DNA from: Corynebacterium jeikeium
GTDB taxonomy: Bacteria > Actinomycetota > Actinomycetes > Mycobacteriales > Mycobacteriaceae
DNA length: 64,000 nt
Assembly: GCF_028609885.1 (NCBI RefSeq)
Contig: NZ_CP063195.1
Span: forward strand, 1,984,001 to 2,048,000
Direction of reading: 5' to 3'
The stretch's first letter is position 1. Every line of letters starts with the position of its first letter. Shown here piece by piece: positions 38,833 through 49,359 of the stretch. The position numbers and the translations under genes were made by a program. Below the pieces are notes generated by a model, which was given only the letters and a program-made list of their open reading frames with translations, was not told where the DNA came from and did not search any database.

Positions 38833-40061
38833 TCAGCCTTAACGGAGCGCTGCTCCGGGCCGACGTAACTGGATAGCGGGCGGATCAGGGCGTTGTCCTC
38901 GTTTTGCTCCACGATGTGGGCGGTCCAGCCGACGACGCGAGCCATGACGAAAATCGGGGTAAAGAACGGGATGTCGATGCCCAGCATGTAGTAAGTCGGG
39001 CCCGCCGGGAAATCCAGGTTCGGCTGGATACCGGTGCGCTGGTCCATGGCCTTCTGCATGTTGTCGTACATATCCACCCAGCGCTGGCCGTCGTGGTTGG
39101 CGGCGGTGCGGCGCATGGCGGCCTCCATAGTGGGCACGCGCGAGTCGCCCTTCTTGTACACGCGGTGGCCGAAGCCCATGATCTTGTTCTTTGCGTCGCA
39201 CTGGTCCAGCACCCACTGCTCGGCGGCCGCCGGGTCCTCAACGGCCAGGAAGTTGTGCATCACGGCCTCGTTCGCACCGCCGTGCAGTGGGCCCTTGAGG
39301 GCGCCGATGGCGCCGGTGACGGCGGAGTAAACGTCGCTCATGGTGGAGCTGATCACGCGGCCGGTGAAGGTGGAGGCGTTAAAGCCGTGCTCCGCGTACA
39401 GGGTGAGGGACTGGTCGAAGGCCTCGACGTCGTCGCGATTGTTGGCGGGGCTGCCCTCCTCGTCGCCGAAGCACATGTAGAGGAAGTTCTCGGCGATATC
39501 GCGGTCGCGGGACGGCGGGATGTAATCCAGGTTCTTGCGGCGGCGTAGGTCGTAGGCGATGATCGTCGGCAGCTTGGCCAGCAGGGTCAGACCTGTGCGG
39601 CGCACCGCATCGGAGCTGCGGTCGTCCGCGTTGAGGTCCTCCGTGCCGAACACGCTCACCGCCGTACGCAGCACGTCCATGGGGTGGGCGGTCTTCGGCA
39701 GGGAGTTGATGAGGTCCAGCATGCTGCGGTCGATGGGACGCAGGGCGCGCTCTCGCTGGCGGAACTGCTCCAGCTCGCGGAAGTCCGGCAGTTCGCCGTT
39801 CCAGAGAAGGTAGGCCACGTCCTCGAAGGTGCAGTGCTCGGCCAGCTCCTGTACGGGGTAGCCCCGGTAGGTCAGGGAGTTGGTCTCCGGGTTCACCTTC
39901 GAAACACTGGACGTGTCCACCACCACGCCGTTGAGGCCTTTGTTGATGTTCTTGTCGGTGCCGGTGACGTTGGAGGTCTTGCTGGATTGGGCGCGGGGCG
40001 TGGTGAAGTTGGTGCGTCCGCGGTCGAAGGGTGCGTTGGAAACCTTGATCGGCTTAGTCAT
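38829..40061 (-). CDS. prpC: 2-methylcitrate synthase / citrate synthase
   Basis: 410 residues. Condenses propionyl-CoA with oxaloacetate. Catalytic residues: His in GPLHGGANEAV near residue 255, His in MGFGHRVYK near 295 and Asp in PNLDFPAGP near 345. The N-terminus KGLNGVVVDTSSVSKVNPETNSLTYRGYPVQELA is typical of PrpC. It lies 19 bases after prpD with no prpB between, unlike the prpDBC order of C. glutamicum. Confidence 0.93.
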   Translation of the reverse strand: MTKPIKVSNAPFDRGRTNFTTPRAQSSKTSNVTGTDKNINKGLNGVVVDTSSVSKVNPETNSLTYRGYPVQELAEHCTFEDVAYLLWNGELPDFRELEQFRQRERALRPIDRSMLDLINSLPKTAHPMDVLRTAVSVFGTEDLNADDRSSDAVRRTGLTLLAKLPTIIAYDLRRRKNLDYIPPSRDRDIAENFLYMCFGDEEGSPANNRDDVEAFDQSLTLYAEHGFNASTFTGRVISSTMSDVYSAVTGAIGALKGPLHGGANEAVMHNFLAVEDPAAAEQWVLDQCDAKNKIMGFGHRVYKKGDSRVPTMEAAMRRTAANHDGQRWVDMYDNMQKAMDQRTGIQPNLDFPAGPTYYMLGIDIPFFTPIFVMARVVGWTAHIVEQNEDNALIRPLSSYVGPEQRSVKAD

Positions 40062-40080
40062 GGTGAGTAGTCCTTTCGGG

Positions 40081-41577
40081 TTAGAAGATGCCGCCGGGGA
40101 TCTGCGGTGCGCGCGCCAGCACGTCGTCGCTGACCACGAGGTTCAGTTGGCCGAGCTCGCCGGGCGCCAGGTCCGCGGTGGCCTCAGCCACTGCGAGGAA
40201 GCGATCCTGTTCTGCTTCGTCCACCACCCCCTCGGCCAGAGTGCGGAACTTGTTGATGTAATCGGCGCGGCCGAAGGGGCGGGCGCCCAGCGGGTGAGCG
40301 TCGGCCACGGCCAGCTCATCGACGATCTCGGTGCCGTCGCGCAGGGTGACCACCGCCTTGCAGCCGAAGGCCTTTTCGGCCGGGTCGGTGGAGTGGTAGC
40401 GGCGGGTCCACTCCGGATCCTCCACGGTGGAGATCTTGTGCCACAGCTCCACGGTCTCCGGGCGCTGGGCGCGCTCGGGGGCGTAGGAGCGCTCGTGGTG
40501 CCACTCGCCGTCTTCGAGAGCGACGGCGAAGATGTACATCACGGAGTGGTCCAGCGTCTCGCGCGAAGCCTTTGGATCGAACTTCTGCGGATCATTCGAG
40601 CCGGTGCCGATCACGTAGTGGGTGTGGTGGCTGGTGTGCAGCACGATGCTTTCCACCTGGCTTAGATCCCCGATCTTGTCCCGCATGCGGCGGGCCAGGT
40701 CGATCGGCGCCTGGGACTGGTACTCCGCGGAGTGCTCCTTGGTGTAGGTATCCAGGATCGCCCGCTTCGGCTCCCCCGCCTCCGGAAGGGGTACGACGTA
40801 ATGAGCGTCCGGGCCATCCAGCAGCCAGGCGATCACGCCATCCTCGCCCTCCCAGATCGGGGCCGGGGCGCCCTCGCCGCGCATGGCGCGGTCCACGGCC
40901 TCCACTGCCATCTTCCCGGCGAATGCGGGTGCATGGGCCTTCCACGAGCTGATGAGCCCCTTGCGGGACTGGCGCGTGGCCGTGGTGGTGTGCAGCGCTT
41001 GGCCGACGGCCTGGTAAATCACCTGCGGGTCCAGGCGCAGCAGCGTGCCGATACCTGCGGCCGCGGACGGCCCCAGGTGTGCAACGTGGTCGATCTTGTG
41101 CTTGTGCAGGGAGATGCCCTTGACCAAGTCCACCTGGATCTCGTAGCCGGTGGCGATGCCACGGATCAGGTCGCGCCCGCCCAGCCCGCGCGCCTGCGCT
41201 ACGGCCAGGATCGGGGGAATGTTGTCACCTGGGTGGGAGTACTCGGCGGCCAGGAAAGTGTCGTGAAAGTCCAGCTCGCGCACCGCTACGCCGTTGGCCC
41301 AGGCGGCCCATTCGGGGGAGACGGTGGCGTCAGTACCAAAAACGGCGCTGGGACCGGAATGGCCCAGCGCCTGGGTGCGCGCCGAAGTGACGGGCCGGCG
41401 CACAAGGGAGGCAGCAGCGACGGCCGCATTGTCGATAATTCGGTTGACCACCATGTCCGCGGTATCTTGCGGCACCTCGACCGGGTCGGCGGCGACCTGC
41501 GCGACCTTCCATGCGAGGTGCTCTTCCTGCGGAAAGTCGTCGGCCGAGGGGTGGACGCGAACGTCGTGGTTAATCAT
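40081..41577 (-). CDS. prpD: 2-methylcitrate dehydratase (MmgE/PrpD family)
   Basis: 498 residues. Dehydrates 2-methylcitrate in the methylcitrate cycle for propionate. Iron-sulfur-independent PrpD fold: [39 protein letters not shown] near 110 and the [30 protein letters not shown] segment near 155. An AT-rich 118-base region (41578-41695) separates it from the NERD gene and probably holds the prpDC promoter. No prpR is in the window. Confidence 0.93.
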   Translation of the reverse strand: MINHDVRVHPSADDFPQEEHLAWKVAQVAADPVEVPQDTADMVVNRIIDNAAVAAASLVRRPVTSARTQALGHSGPSAVFGTDATVSPEWAAWANGVAVRELDFHDTFLAAEYSHPGDNIPPILAVAQARGLGGRDLIRGIATGYEIQVDLVKGISLHKHKIDHVAHLGPSAAAGIGTLLRLDPQVIYQAVGQALHTTTATRQSRKGLISSWKAHAPAFAGKMAVEAVDRAMRGEGAPAPIWEGEDGVIAWLLDGPDAHYVVPLPEAGEPKRAILDTYTKEHSAEYQSQAPIDLARRMRDKIGDLSQVESIVLHTSHHTHYVIGTGSNDPQKFDPKASRETLDHSVMYIFAVALEDGEWHHERSYAPERAQRPETVELWHKISTVEDPEWTRRYHSTDPAEKAFGCKAVVTLRDGTEIVDELAVADAHPLGARPFGRADYINKFRTLAEGVVDEAEQDRFLAVAEATADLAPGELGQLNLVVSDDVLARAPQIPGGIF

Positions 41578-41695
41578 CGCGGGGGCTAGATCCTTTCGGG
41601 AATTGAGGCTGTGATGCGCCTCACTCTAACGCCCCGCGGCGAGTTATGTAGTTAAACAAATATTTTTTAAGGACAAAACAGTACTGGTTAAAGAA

Positions 41696-42838
41696 TCACC
41701 ACGTCGTGCCGGGAGAGTTGTACTCCACACTCTTCAAGGAAACCGGAGCGCGCAACCGACCGTCGTTGTGAATCCTGATAATGGTATCTGCCACATCTTC
41801 CGCTTCGACAGCAACAATCGGAACCTCACCATCTCTTTCTTGCAGCAGAAACTTATCCTGCACACTGCCGCCAACAACGGCGAGAATTATGACGGATACA
41901 TCCCCACGGTTAATGCGCGAAGCCTCGAACCGGGTAACATCCGCAGCCTTCTCTCGATACTCACTGCCCGGGTGGTTAGGACCTGCGGTAAACTGACCGG
42001 CCGAGTCGAGACTAAGCTCACCCGTCCAGTGTTTAGTATCCACCATGATAAGGCCCGCAGCCGTGGACAGAATGTGGTCCGCATTGGCCGTCGTAGCATT
42101 CCTGGCGGTTAGTTCCCCAAGCGCACCAAAGATACCCATGGCAAGGCCGAACTTCCGCGCCGTAGGGGTGGTTCCGTACATCAGGGGCTGCTCCACCCCT
42201 CTCATACCATCCAAGATCTTGGTCAATCCGTCGCGACCATCGCGGTGAATGATTACGTCGTGGGCGATCTCGATCGGGTCTGGAAGCCGTTGCTCAAGCA
42301 TCAACCCAATCTGCTCCTCAGCCCTGTACCCCTGGGCGGCGCGCTGAAAAGCCGCCGGCAATCCAGTCTGCTGTATGTACCCCTGGCGCGCCATGGCGGT
42401 AAGGCGCTGAGCTTCCTGCTTACGTCTGTCTTCCACAGACTGCTCGAGAGTGGTGTTGGCTTTGAGGTTGCTGGTATCTTTCCCCTCAACCTTGCGGTTC
42501 ATGGAAAAAATGAAGCTGAACATCAAATAGAAGAACGCCGCTATGGAAGCCAGTATCAGCCAGGCACCGATATAAACCTGTTCGCCAACCATTAGCAAGC
42601 TGCCAACGATGCCGCCAATGACCCACACAAGCATCGCAATGCGACGGAGCCGCTTGCGGTTTCTTTTGATATTCGCACGCTGCTCCAACTCGCCACCGTC
42701 GTATTGCCAGGCGTTCTGGCGCATTTCGTATGTAACAGAGAAGCCTTCGACCTCATCCTCCAGGAACGCATCCACGGAGGCTTCGAAGTCTTCCCACCCA
42801 CTCTGCCCGGGGCGCTTCTTTCCATAAACAATTGCCAT
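41696..42838 (-). CDS. Membrane-anchored NERD (nuclease-related) domain protein
   Basis: 380 residues. Two membrane segments (about 70-90 and 93-112: MLVWVIGGIVGSLLMVG and YIGAWLILASIAAFFYLMFSF) separate a 65-residue N-terminal part from a cytoplasmic C-terminal part. The latter carries the NERD core: GYRAEEQIGLMLEQRL near 168, then ANADHILSTAAGLIMVDTKHWTGEL near 255, with the Asp and Lys expected of PD-(D/E)xK-like folds. NERD proteins are loosely linked to DNA processing and phage or plasmid biology; the function here is unknown. It lies between prpD and the Cj0069-family gene, outside the mycobacterial synteny. Confidence 0.75.
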   Translation of the reverse strand: MAIVYGKKRPGQSGWEDFEASVDAFLEDEVEGFSVTYEMRQNAWQYDGGELEQRANIKRNRKRLRRIAMLVWVIGGIVGSLLMVGEQVYIGAWLILASIAAFFYLMFSFIFSMNRKVEGKDTSNLKANTTLEQSVEDRRKQEAQRLTAMARQGYIQQTGLPAAFQRAAQGYRAEEQIGLMLEQRLPDPIEIAHDVIIHRDGRDGLTKILDGMRGVEQPLMYGTTPTARKFGLAMGIFGALGELTARNATTANADHILSTAAGLIMVDTKHWTGELSLDSAGQFTAGPNHPGSEYREKAADVTRFEASRINRGDVSVIILAVVGGSVQDKFLLQERDGEVPIVAVEAEDVADTIIRIHNDGRLRAPVSLKSVEYNSPGTTW

Positions 42839-42905
42839 CTGACCTACTACCTACTTCCTTAACGGGCAATTAATACCCCCTAAGAAAGTAGGGTACTAGA
42901 GGCAA

Positions 42906-43970
42906 CTAGGCGTGCTTCGCCTCCACACGCTTAATGGCTTCTTCGGCAACCAGCTGCTGGATGCCCATGTCCAGCTCGGAGGTGAAGCCTACGCAGGAGC
43001 AGTTGATTTCGCCCAGGACGTAGGTGTCCTCGCCGGTCTCGTCGTCATCGGCCAGCATGAAGTCGGCGGTCCAGATCAGCGGAATGTTGTCACCCCCCAG
43101 CTTCTCGGCGATGACCGGGCGAGCCTCGGCGAACATGTCCACCAGATCCTGCCACTCCTCCGGCTTCTGGTAGGTGTACTTCGCGCCGGAGAACAGGGTT
43201 GCGGAGAACGCATCGCCGCCCTCGGCAGGCTTCTTGTGAACCACGAACACCGGGTGCGGGCCAACCAGCAGAATGCGGATCTCACCCTCGACGATGCGCG
43301 GCATGAAGCGCATATCCACCAGCATGCCGTTATCACCAACGATGTACTGGTCACAGAAGTCCATGAACTCGCCCAGCTCGCGGACCTCAGTGTGGTTGTC
43401 TACAGCCTCGGTGCACTTCAGCTTCGTATCCAGGGGCAGAGCCGTGCCCGGCTCGATGGACTCGGCCAGCTGCTTGTCTTCCAGCTGCACGCGCCAGATG
43501 CCGGAGCCGGTGGAGCCGCGGTTCTGCTTCAGGACGCGCTCGCCGTAGGACAGGGAGGTGGGGAAAGTCTTGTGGAAGGAATCGACGTCGTAGTAGGCGG
43601 CGGTATCGGCCGGCACCAGTTCAGTGTCGTTCAGCTTCACCAGCGCATCCTTCGCGCCGTAGGCCATCATCTCGGCTGGGGTGGACATGCCCACCAGGCC
43701 TGCTTCCTCGGTCAGCTTCGTCAGCATGTCGAAGTAGCCCTTTTCGCCACCGGGGATGTGGCCCGGGTTGACGCGGGAGATGTAGGCGTCATATTTAGCG
43801 GCAACGTCTTCGTAGATCTCGCTGGTCTTCTCCGGGTCGAAGTAGACTACCTCGGCACCCCAGCCCTTTTCGCGTATGGCCTCGACGATGGGCATGGTGT
43901 CGCGACGGTGGCCGTCCTCACCCTTGTCGTTTCCGCCCTGAACCTCAAAGACAACAATGTTCTTGTGCAC
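42906..43970 (-). CDS. Cj0069-family (ATP-grasp-like) protein
   Basis: 354 residues from GTG 43968-43970, preceded by AAGGGGA. The sequence contains KQNRGSTGSGIWRVQL near residue 175, MLVDMRFMPRIVEGEIRILLVG near 235 and ADFMLADD...LGEINCSCVG near 310. These resemble ATP-binding and metal-binding parts of ATP-grasp ligases. I recall the Cj0069 family name; substrate unknown. The GTG is preferred over an upstream frame to 44015 because of the ribosome-binding site and the MHKNIVVFEVQGG start. It is divergent from sseA. Confidence 0.8.
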   Translation of the reverse strand: MHKNIVVFEVQGGNDKGEDGHRRDTMPIVEAIREKGWGAEVVYFDPEKTSEIYEDVAAKYDAYISRVNPGHIPGGEKGYFDMLTKLTEEAGLVGMSTPAEMMAYGAKDALVKLNDTELVPADTAAYYDVDSFHKTFPTSLSYGERVLKQNRGSTGSGIWRVQLEDKQLAESIEPGTALPLDTKLKCTEAVDNHTEVRELGEFMDFCDQYIVGDNGMLVDMRFMPRIVEGEIRILLVGPHPVFVVHKKPAEGGDAFSATLFSGAKYTYQKPEEWQDLVDMFAEARPVIAEKLGGDNIPLIWTADFMLADDDETGEDTYVLGEINCSCVGFTSELDMGIQQLVAEEAIKRVEAKHA

Positions 43971-44121
43971 GGTTTCCCCTTGCTCTGGAAGTAAAAATAC
44001 AGTGCGTATGGCCACTATTGGCCAACACCCTTAATTCTACGACTACCCAGCTCAGGTGGCAGTGGAAGAAAGACCGCCGATAAGGCGCTAGACTCTCAAA
44101 CGATCGAAAGGCAGGTGTTAC

Positions 44122-44988
44122 ATGGGAATCGAATACGACCCCAGCCCTCAGCTCAAGCAGTACGCGCACCCAAACAAGCTGGTCACGAACGCGTGGCTCG
44201 GCGCGAAGCTTGGCACTCCCGGCCTCAAGGTCGTTGAGGTGGATGCGGATTCCCTTTTATACGATATTGGTCACATTCCCACCGCAATGCGCCTGAAATG
44301 GTACGAAGACCTCTCAGATCCCGTGTGGCGCGACCTTATCGGCCCTAAGGAGTTCGAGGAACTCATGGGGCGCCTGGGTATCACACGGGAGGACACGGTG
44401 GTGTTTTACGGCGACCACGCGAACCTGTGGGCCGTGTACGCCCTGTGGGTCTTCGAGCTTTTCGGCCACCCGGATGTGCGAATCCTGGACGGCGGACGAG
44501 ATGCCTGGATGCAAGAAGAGCGGGAAATCTCCTACGCCGTCGATGAGGTTTCGCCGCGCCCCGTCTACTCAGTGCCTTCCCACCGGAATGACCACACCCA
44601 CCGCATCTTCGTCGACGAGCTGCGCACGAAGTTCGACGGCACCCAGGTGATTGACCTGCGCAACGCCGAGGAATACACCGGTGAAGTAACCCTGCCTGGC
44701 TACCCAATCCGACGCAACGGACACGTGCCTGGGGCCAAAAACCTGCGCGCAGACTCCTCCCTGCTAGCTAACTCGCGCTTCCACCCCGCCGAGGCCATCC
44801 AGGCTATCCATGCGGAGCTGCAGCTGGACTCCCACCGCGAGACCGTCGTTTATTGCAACAACGGTGCACGCGCCGCACTCGAGTGGTTCGTGCTGCGCTT
44901 CCTCTTGGGCTGGGAAAATGTGCGCGTCTACGATGGCTCGTGGGTCGAATGGGGAAACATGATGCGCGTGCCCATCGAGCGTGGCTAA
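44122..44988 (+). CDS. sseA: Thiosulfate / 3-mercaptopyruvate sulfurtransferase (two rhodanese domains)
   Basis: 288 residues. The N-terminal rhodanese domain is inactive (loop YGDHANLWA). The C-terminal domain carries the catalytic Cys in VVYCNNGARAALEW near residue 242; the loop differs from the CRxGxR form of well-studied enzymes. The domain link VIDLRNAEEYTGE and HVPGAKNL are clear. In mycobacteria sseA follows maf directly; here about 5 kb (prpC, prpD, NERD, Cj0069-like) lie between. It precedes accBC. Confidence 0.92.
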   Translation: MGIEYDPSPQLKQYAHPNKLVTNAWLGAKLGTPGLKVVEVDADSLLYDIGHIPTAMRLKWYEDLSDPVWRDLIGPKEFEELMGRLGITREDTVVFYGDHANLWAVYALWVFELFGHPDVRILDGGRDAWMQEEREISYAVDEVSPRPVYSVPSHRNDHTHRIFVDELRTKFDGTQVIDLRNAEEYTGEVTLPGYPIRRNGHVPGAKNLRADSSLLANSRFHPAEAIQAIHAELQLDSHRETVVYCNNGARAALEWFVLRFLLGWENVRVYDGSWVEWGNMMRVPIERG

Positions 44989-45044
44989 CTGGGGCGTGTA
45001 GCCTCATTAACTAACCCCTAACTAATAACCCGAAAGGATTGCCC

Positions 45045-46838
45045 GTGACTTCCAGCTCCGCCGCTGACTTGACGAAGGTACTGATCGCCAACCGTGGCGA
45101 GATTGCAGTGCGCGTCATCCGGGCTGCGCGCGACGAGGGTATCGCTACCGTCGCCGTGTACGCCGATCCGGATGCCGAGGCGCCCTTCGTACGCATGGCA
45201 GACGAAGCGCTGGCCCTTGGAGGTCAGACTTCGGCGGAAACTTACCTGGATATCGACAAGATCATCGCCGCTGCCGCTAAGTCCGGCGCCGATGCGATCC
45301 ACCCCGGTTATGGCTTCCTGTCGGAAAACGCAGACTTCGCCCAGGCCGTCGTCGATGCGGGCCTGAACTGGATCGGTCCGCCGCCGGAGGCGATTCGCAA
45401 GCTCGGCGATAAGGTCACTGCCCGAAACATCGCTCTTAGTGTTGACGCCCCTATGACTCCGGGCACTAAGGAGCCTGTCGCGGATGCTGCAGAGGTCACC
45501 GCCTTTGCGGAGCGTCACGGACTTCCAATCGCTATCAAGGCCGCCTTCGGCGGTGGTGGGCGTGGCATGAAGGTCGCCTACACCCTGGACGAGATTCCGG
45601 ATCTCTTTGAATCTGCGACCCGCGAAGCCATCACCGCCTTCGGCCGTGGCGAGTGCTTCGTGGAGCGCTACCTGGACCGCGCCCGCCATGTCGAGGCGCA
45701 GGTCGTGGCTGATAAGCACGGCAATGTCGTTGTCGCCTCCACCCGCGACTGCTCCGCCCAGCGGCGTTTTCAGAAGCTCATCGAGGAAGCACCTGCACCA
45801 TTCTTGAGCGACGAGCAGAACGAGCGCATCTACTCCTCCGCCAAGGCCATCTGCCGCGAGGCGGGCTACTACGGTGCGGGCACGGTGGAGTACCTGGTGG
45901 GCTCCGACGGGCTGATCAGCTTCCTGGAAGTTAACACTCGCCTGCAGGTGGAGCACCCTGTCACCGAGCAGGTCACCGGCTGGGATCTGGTACGCGAGCA
46001 GTTCCGTATTGCCCGTGGCGAGGAGCTATCCCGCACTGAGGATCCGGAGATTATTGGCCACTCCATCGAGTTCCGCATCAACGGCGAAGATCCGGCGAAC
46101 AACTTCATGCCCGCCCCGGGCCGCATTCAGACCTACCGCGAGCCCGCAGGCCCCGGCGTGCGCATGGACTCCGGCATCGAAACCGGCACGGTGATCGGTG
46201 GCCAGTTCGATTCGATGTTGGCCAAGCTCATCGTCACCGGCGCCGACCGCGCCGAGGCTATTCAGCGTTCCCTGCGGGCACTGGAAGAGTACGAGGTCGA
46301 AGGCATCCCAACCGTTATCCCCTTCCACCAGGCTGCGCTGAATGATCCGGCCTTCGTCGCCGAAGACGGAAACTACCGCGTGTACACCCGGTGGATCGAA
46401 GAGGAGTGGGACAACCAGCTGCCCACCTACGAGGAGCCGCTAGCAGCAGCTGCCGAGGGCCAGCTGCCGAAGGAAAAGCTGGTCGTCGAGGTTGACGGCC
46501 GCCGCGTGGAGGTGCTGGTTCCGGGCGAAATTCTGGCGAGCCGTGGATCGGTGAGCCGTGCGAAGAAGCGTCGCGCAAATGCTGCGGACATCGCCATCAC
46601 CGGCGACACGGTGGCCGCCCCAATGCAGGGCACCGTGATCAAGGTGGAAGTCGCGGAAGGCGACGAAGTGGCCGAGGGCGACGTTCTGCTGGTGCTCGAG
46701 GCGATGAAGATGGAAAACGCCGTCAAGGCGCACAAGTCCGGTGTGGTGCAGTCCTTAAGCGTCGGAAGCGGCGATGGCGTCACAAAGAACCAAGCACTTA
46801 TGGAGCTGAAGGACGACAGCTCCGCTGAGAACGAATAG
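45045..46838 (+). CDS. accBC: Acyl-CoA carboxylase alpha subunit (biotin carboxylase plus biotin carrier)
   Basis: 597 residues. Biotin carboxylase domain (1-450): [32 protein letters not shown], the ATP-grasp loop [12 protein letters not shown] near 170, then [14 protein letters not shown] near 290. A BCCP domain follows with the biotinylated Lys in [10 protein letters not shown] near residue 555. GTG 45045 is chosen because AAAGGA (45033-45038) is 6 bases upstream. It supplies carboxybiotin to AccD and is modified by BirA (35747-36589). Confidence 0.96.
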   Translation: MTSSSAADLTKVLIANRGEIAVRVIRAARDEGIATVAVYADPDAEAPFVRMADEALALGGQTSAETYLDIDKIIAAAAKSGADAIHPGYGFLSENADFAQAVVDAGLNWIGPPPEAIRKLGDKVTARNIALSVDAPMTPGTKEPVADAAEVTAFAERHGLPIAIKAAFGGGGRGMKVAYTLDEIPDLFESATREAITAFGRGECFVERYLDRARHVEAQVVADKHGNVVVASTRDCSAQRRFQKLIEEAPAPFLSDEQNERIYSSAKAICREAGYYGAGTVEYLVGSDGLISFLEVNTRLQVEHPVTEQVTGWDLVREQFRIARGEELSRTEDPEIIGHSIEFRINGEDPANNFMPAPGRIQTYREPAGPGVRMDSGIETGTVIGGQFDSMLAKLIVTGADRAEAIQRSLRALEEYEVEGIPTVIPFHQAALNDPAFVAEDGNYRVYTRWIEEEWDNQLPTYEEPLAAAAEGQLPKEKLVVEVDGRRVEVLVPGEILASRGSVSRAKKRRANAADIAITGDTVAAPMQGTVIKVEVAEGDEVAEGDVLLVLEAMKMENAVKAHKSGVVQSLSVGSGDGVTKNQALMELKDDSSAENE

Positions 46839-46859
46839 ACGAGACAGGAAACACACCCC

Positions 46860-47492
46860 ATGACTGAAACCCCTTCTGCGCAGGCAACCACGGTCGAAAA
46901 GAAGACGCCCAAGGGCATGACCTTCCTCGGACTAGGGCTACTGATCGTTGCCGTCATTACCGCCATCGTTTCGCTGGTGGGTGTGAAGGACTTCGGAAAG
47001 AGCTACGACGTTTCAGCCGGCAAAGAGTACTACCTGCTGGCCGATGAAGAGGCTCTGAACGCCAAGGAGTGCACCCTGGTCGACAAGGAGGACAAGAACC
47101 TCGCCGACCGCATAGAAGCCGCGGATCTGAAGTTCAGCCAGGAAGACCTGGAAATCTCCGACGTCTCCCTGCCGCTGACGAAGAACAAGGGAGTGTACAC
47201 CTCGATCAAGTTCACTGAGGACATCGAAGGCGCCAAGTACACCTGCGACCAGGGCAACATCTACATCTCCAAGTACTCCTCCGGCACCCTGCAGGCTCTG
47301 CGTTGGGTGACGATGCTGTGTGGAGCTGCGGGTGTGGCGATCCTGATTCTGGCAGTGTTTGCGAACCAGCGTAAGCGTTCCGCTGATGATGCCAATAGCG
47401 CAGCGGACGCAGCGGACACAGCGGACACAGCGGACACAGAAGAAGCAGTGGACACCGAGCACAGCAACGACAGCGACGACAGTGACGACTGA
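46860..47492 (+). CDS. Two-pass membrane protein with repeated acidic tail
   Basis: 210 residues, family not recognised. Membrane segment 1 (about 20-41, MTFLGLGLLIVAVITAIVSLVG), an outside domain of about 100 residues containing two Cys (KECTLV and AKYTCDQG) that may form a disulfide, membrane segment 2 (about 145-165), then a cytoplasmic tail rich in Asp, Ala, Ser and Thr. The tail includes a 9-bp repeat (47403-47438) encoding Ala-Asp-Thr/Ala units. It is 21 bases after accBC, and glpK starts at the base after its stop. Confidence 0.65.
   Translation: MTETPSAQATTVEKKTPKGMTFLGLGLLIVAVITAIVSLVGVKDFGKSYDVSAGKEYYLLADEEALNAKECTLVDKEDKNLADRIEAADLKFSQEDLEISDVSLPLTKNKGVYTSIKFTEDIEGAKYTCDQGNIYISKYSSGTLQALRWVTMLCGAAGVAILILAVFANQRKRSADDANSAADAADTADTADTEEAVDTEHSNDSDDSDD
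47403..47438. repeat. Four-copy 9-bp tandem repeat in the coding sequence
   Basis: Units GCGGACGCA, GCGGACACA, GCGGACACA, GCGGACACA, in the frame of the 46860-47492 protein, encoding Ala-Asp-Ala then Ala-Asp-Thr three times. A change in copy number would keep the frame. Confidence 0.85.
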
Positions 47493-49079
47493 GTGGTAGA
47501 AAACTTTACAAACCAGCTGACCGGGACCTTGGCTAAGTGGAAAAGCTCCAAGAGGGGCTACGTATTGGCGCTCGACCAGGGGACGACGTCTACCCGCTGC
47601 ATCATTTTTGATGCTCACGGCAAGATCATCAGCTCCAGCCACATGGAGCACCGGCAGATCTTCCCGCGCCCCGGTTGGGTGGAGCACGACCCGGAGGAAA
47701 TCCGGCGCAACACCCGGCGCGTGATGGCGGACGCGGCGGCCTCCCGCGACATTCCGGTCGAGGAGTTCGCAGCGGTGGGCATCACCAACCAGCGCGAAAC
47801 CACCGTCGTGTGGGACCGCGCCACTGGCAAGCCCATCTACAACGCCATCGTGTGGCAGGACACGCGCACCGATAAGATCGTGAGCTCTTTGAGCGAAGAA
47901 CAGAAGACCATGATCTTCGAGCGCACCGGGCTGAACGCCTCCACCTACTTCGCCGGGCCGAAGATCCAGTGGATCCTGGACAACGTCGAAGGCGCCCGCG
48001 AGAAGGCGGAGCGTGGGGAGCTGGCCTTCGGAACCATTGATACGTGGCTGATCTGGGAACTCACACGCCGCTCGCGCAAGAAGTCGAAGGCGAGCCGCAG
48101 CGATCACGCCCGGCACGTCACGGACGTCACCAATGCCTCGCGCACCATGCTGATGGACCTGCGGACACAGACTTGGGATCCAGAGCTGTGCGAGCTGTTC
48201 GGCGTGCCGGAATCCATGCTGCCGGAGATCGTCAGCTCTTCCGAGGTCGTCGGGAAGGTCCGCCGTAGCGGACCTGTGCAGGGCGTGCCAATCGCGGGAA
48301 TCTTGGGTGACCAACAGGCCGCCGCCTTCGGCCAGGTGTGCTTTAACCAGGGTGAAGCGAAGAACACCTACGGCACAGGCAACTTCCTGCTGATGAACAC
48401 CGGCACTGAGCCGCAGTGGTCCGAGCACGGACTGATCACCACCGTGGCCTACCGGCTGGGCAACCAGCCGGCCGTGTACGCATTGGAGGGATCCATCGCC
48501 GTCACCGGCTCCCTGGTGCAGTGGCTGCGCGACAACCTAGGGTTCTTTGACACTGCCGACGACATCGAGCCTCTGGCCCGCAGCGTGGACGATAACGGCG
48601 GCTGCTACATCGTCCCGGCCTTCAGCGGGCTGCTGGCGCCACATTGGCGCCCCGAGGCCCGCGGCATCATCGCGGGGCTGACCCGTTATGTGACGAAGGC
48701 GCACATCGCCCGCGCCGCACTGGAAGCCACGGCCTTCCAGACCCGCGAGGTGGTCGAGGCCATGAATGCGGACTCGCAGGTGGATCTGAAGAACCTGCGC
48801 GTCGATGGTGGCATGGTGGTCAACTCGCTGCTGATGCAATTTCAAGCCGATCAGCTGGAGGTGCCGGTGACGGTGCCGGAGGTCTCGGAGACCACGGCCC
48901 TCGGCGCGGCCTACGCCGCCGGGCTAGCCGTGGGCTTCTACCGGGACCTCGACGAGCTGGTTTCCCTTTGGCAGGAGGAAAAGACCTACTTCCCCAAGGG
49001 CGACCCGCAGGAGCGCAAGATCGCTTACGACAAGTGGAAGCGCGCCGTTGAGCGGACGTTCGGTTGGACCGACGATTAG
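47493..49079 (+). CDS. glpK: Glycerol kinase
   Basis: 528 residues from GTG 47493, which follows the previous stop directly. Phosphorylates glycerol to glycerol-3-phosphate. FGGY motifs: [15 protein letters not shown] near residue 28, [29 protein letters not shown] near 95, [13 protein letters not shown] near 270 and [19 protein letters not shown] near 435. The first 25 residues are extra relative to most GlpK; a downstream start is possible. An insert with [10 protein letters not shown] near 190 is unusual. No glpF or glpD is adjacent. Confidence 0.95.
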   Translation: MVENFTNQLTGTLAKWKSSKRGYVLALDQGTTSTRCIIFDAHGKIISSSHMEHRQIFPRPGWVEHDPEEIRRNTRRVMADAAASRDIPVEEFAAVGITNQRETTVVWDRATGKPIYNAIVWQDTRTDKIVSSLSEEQKTMIFERTGLNASTYFAGPKIQWILDNVEGAREKAERGELAFGTIDTWLIWELTRRSRKKSKASRSDHARHVTDVTNASRTMLMDLRTQTWDPELCELFGVPESMLPEIVSSSEVVGKVRRSGPVQGVPIAGILGDQQAAAFGQVCFNQGEAKNTYGTGNFLLMNTGTEPQWSEHGLITTVAYRLGNQPAVYALEGSIAVTGSLVQWLRDNLGFFDTADDIEPLARSVDDNGGCYIVPAFSGLLAPHWRPEARGIIAGLTRYVTKAHIARAALEATAFQTREVVEAMNADSQVDLKNLRVDGGMVVNSLLMQFQADQLEVPVTVPEVSETTALGAAYAAGLAVGFYRDLDELVSLWQEEKTYFPKGDPQERKIAYDKWKRAVERTFGWTDD

Positions 49080-49102
49080 GCGTCCACTGCTACCTTAGAA
49101 GT

Positions 49103-49297
49103 ATGAACGAACCGTCCCGCCGTGAAATCCGCATCTCCGATGTCGACCGTAGCGACGCTATCAGCGCGCTTGGCGAGCACTTTGCCGACGGTCGGCTCAC
49201 CATGACCGAGTACGAGGAGCGCGTGCAGCAGGCCACCGCCGCAGTGTCCGAAGGCGAACTGGAACAGATCTTTTTCGACCTCCCCAAGCTGGAAGCC
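49103..49297 (+). pseudogene. DUF1707 membrane protein, 5' fragment, split by an IS element
   Basis: 65 codons encode a DUF1707 domain: IRISDVDRSDAISALGEHFADGRLTMTEYEERVQQA...ELEQIFFDLP. An IS3-family element enters after GCC (49295-49297) and supplies a TGA as the next codon, so a 65-residue stump could be made. The 3' part resumes at 50737. Deleting 49298-50736 and one GCC restores one frame: KLEA joined to SRELVPYY. Confidence 0.88.
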
Positions 49298-49359
49298 TGA
49301 ACTGCTCCCCATTAGTTGGACTGAGAAATCAGTTACCGACTAGTGGGGAGCAGTTTTCA

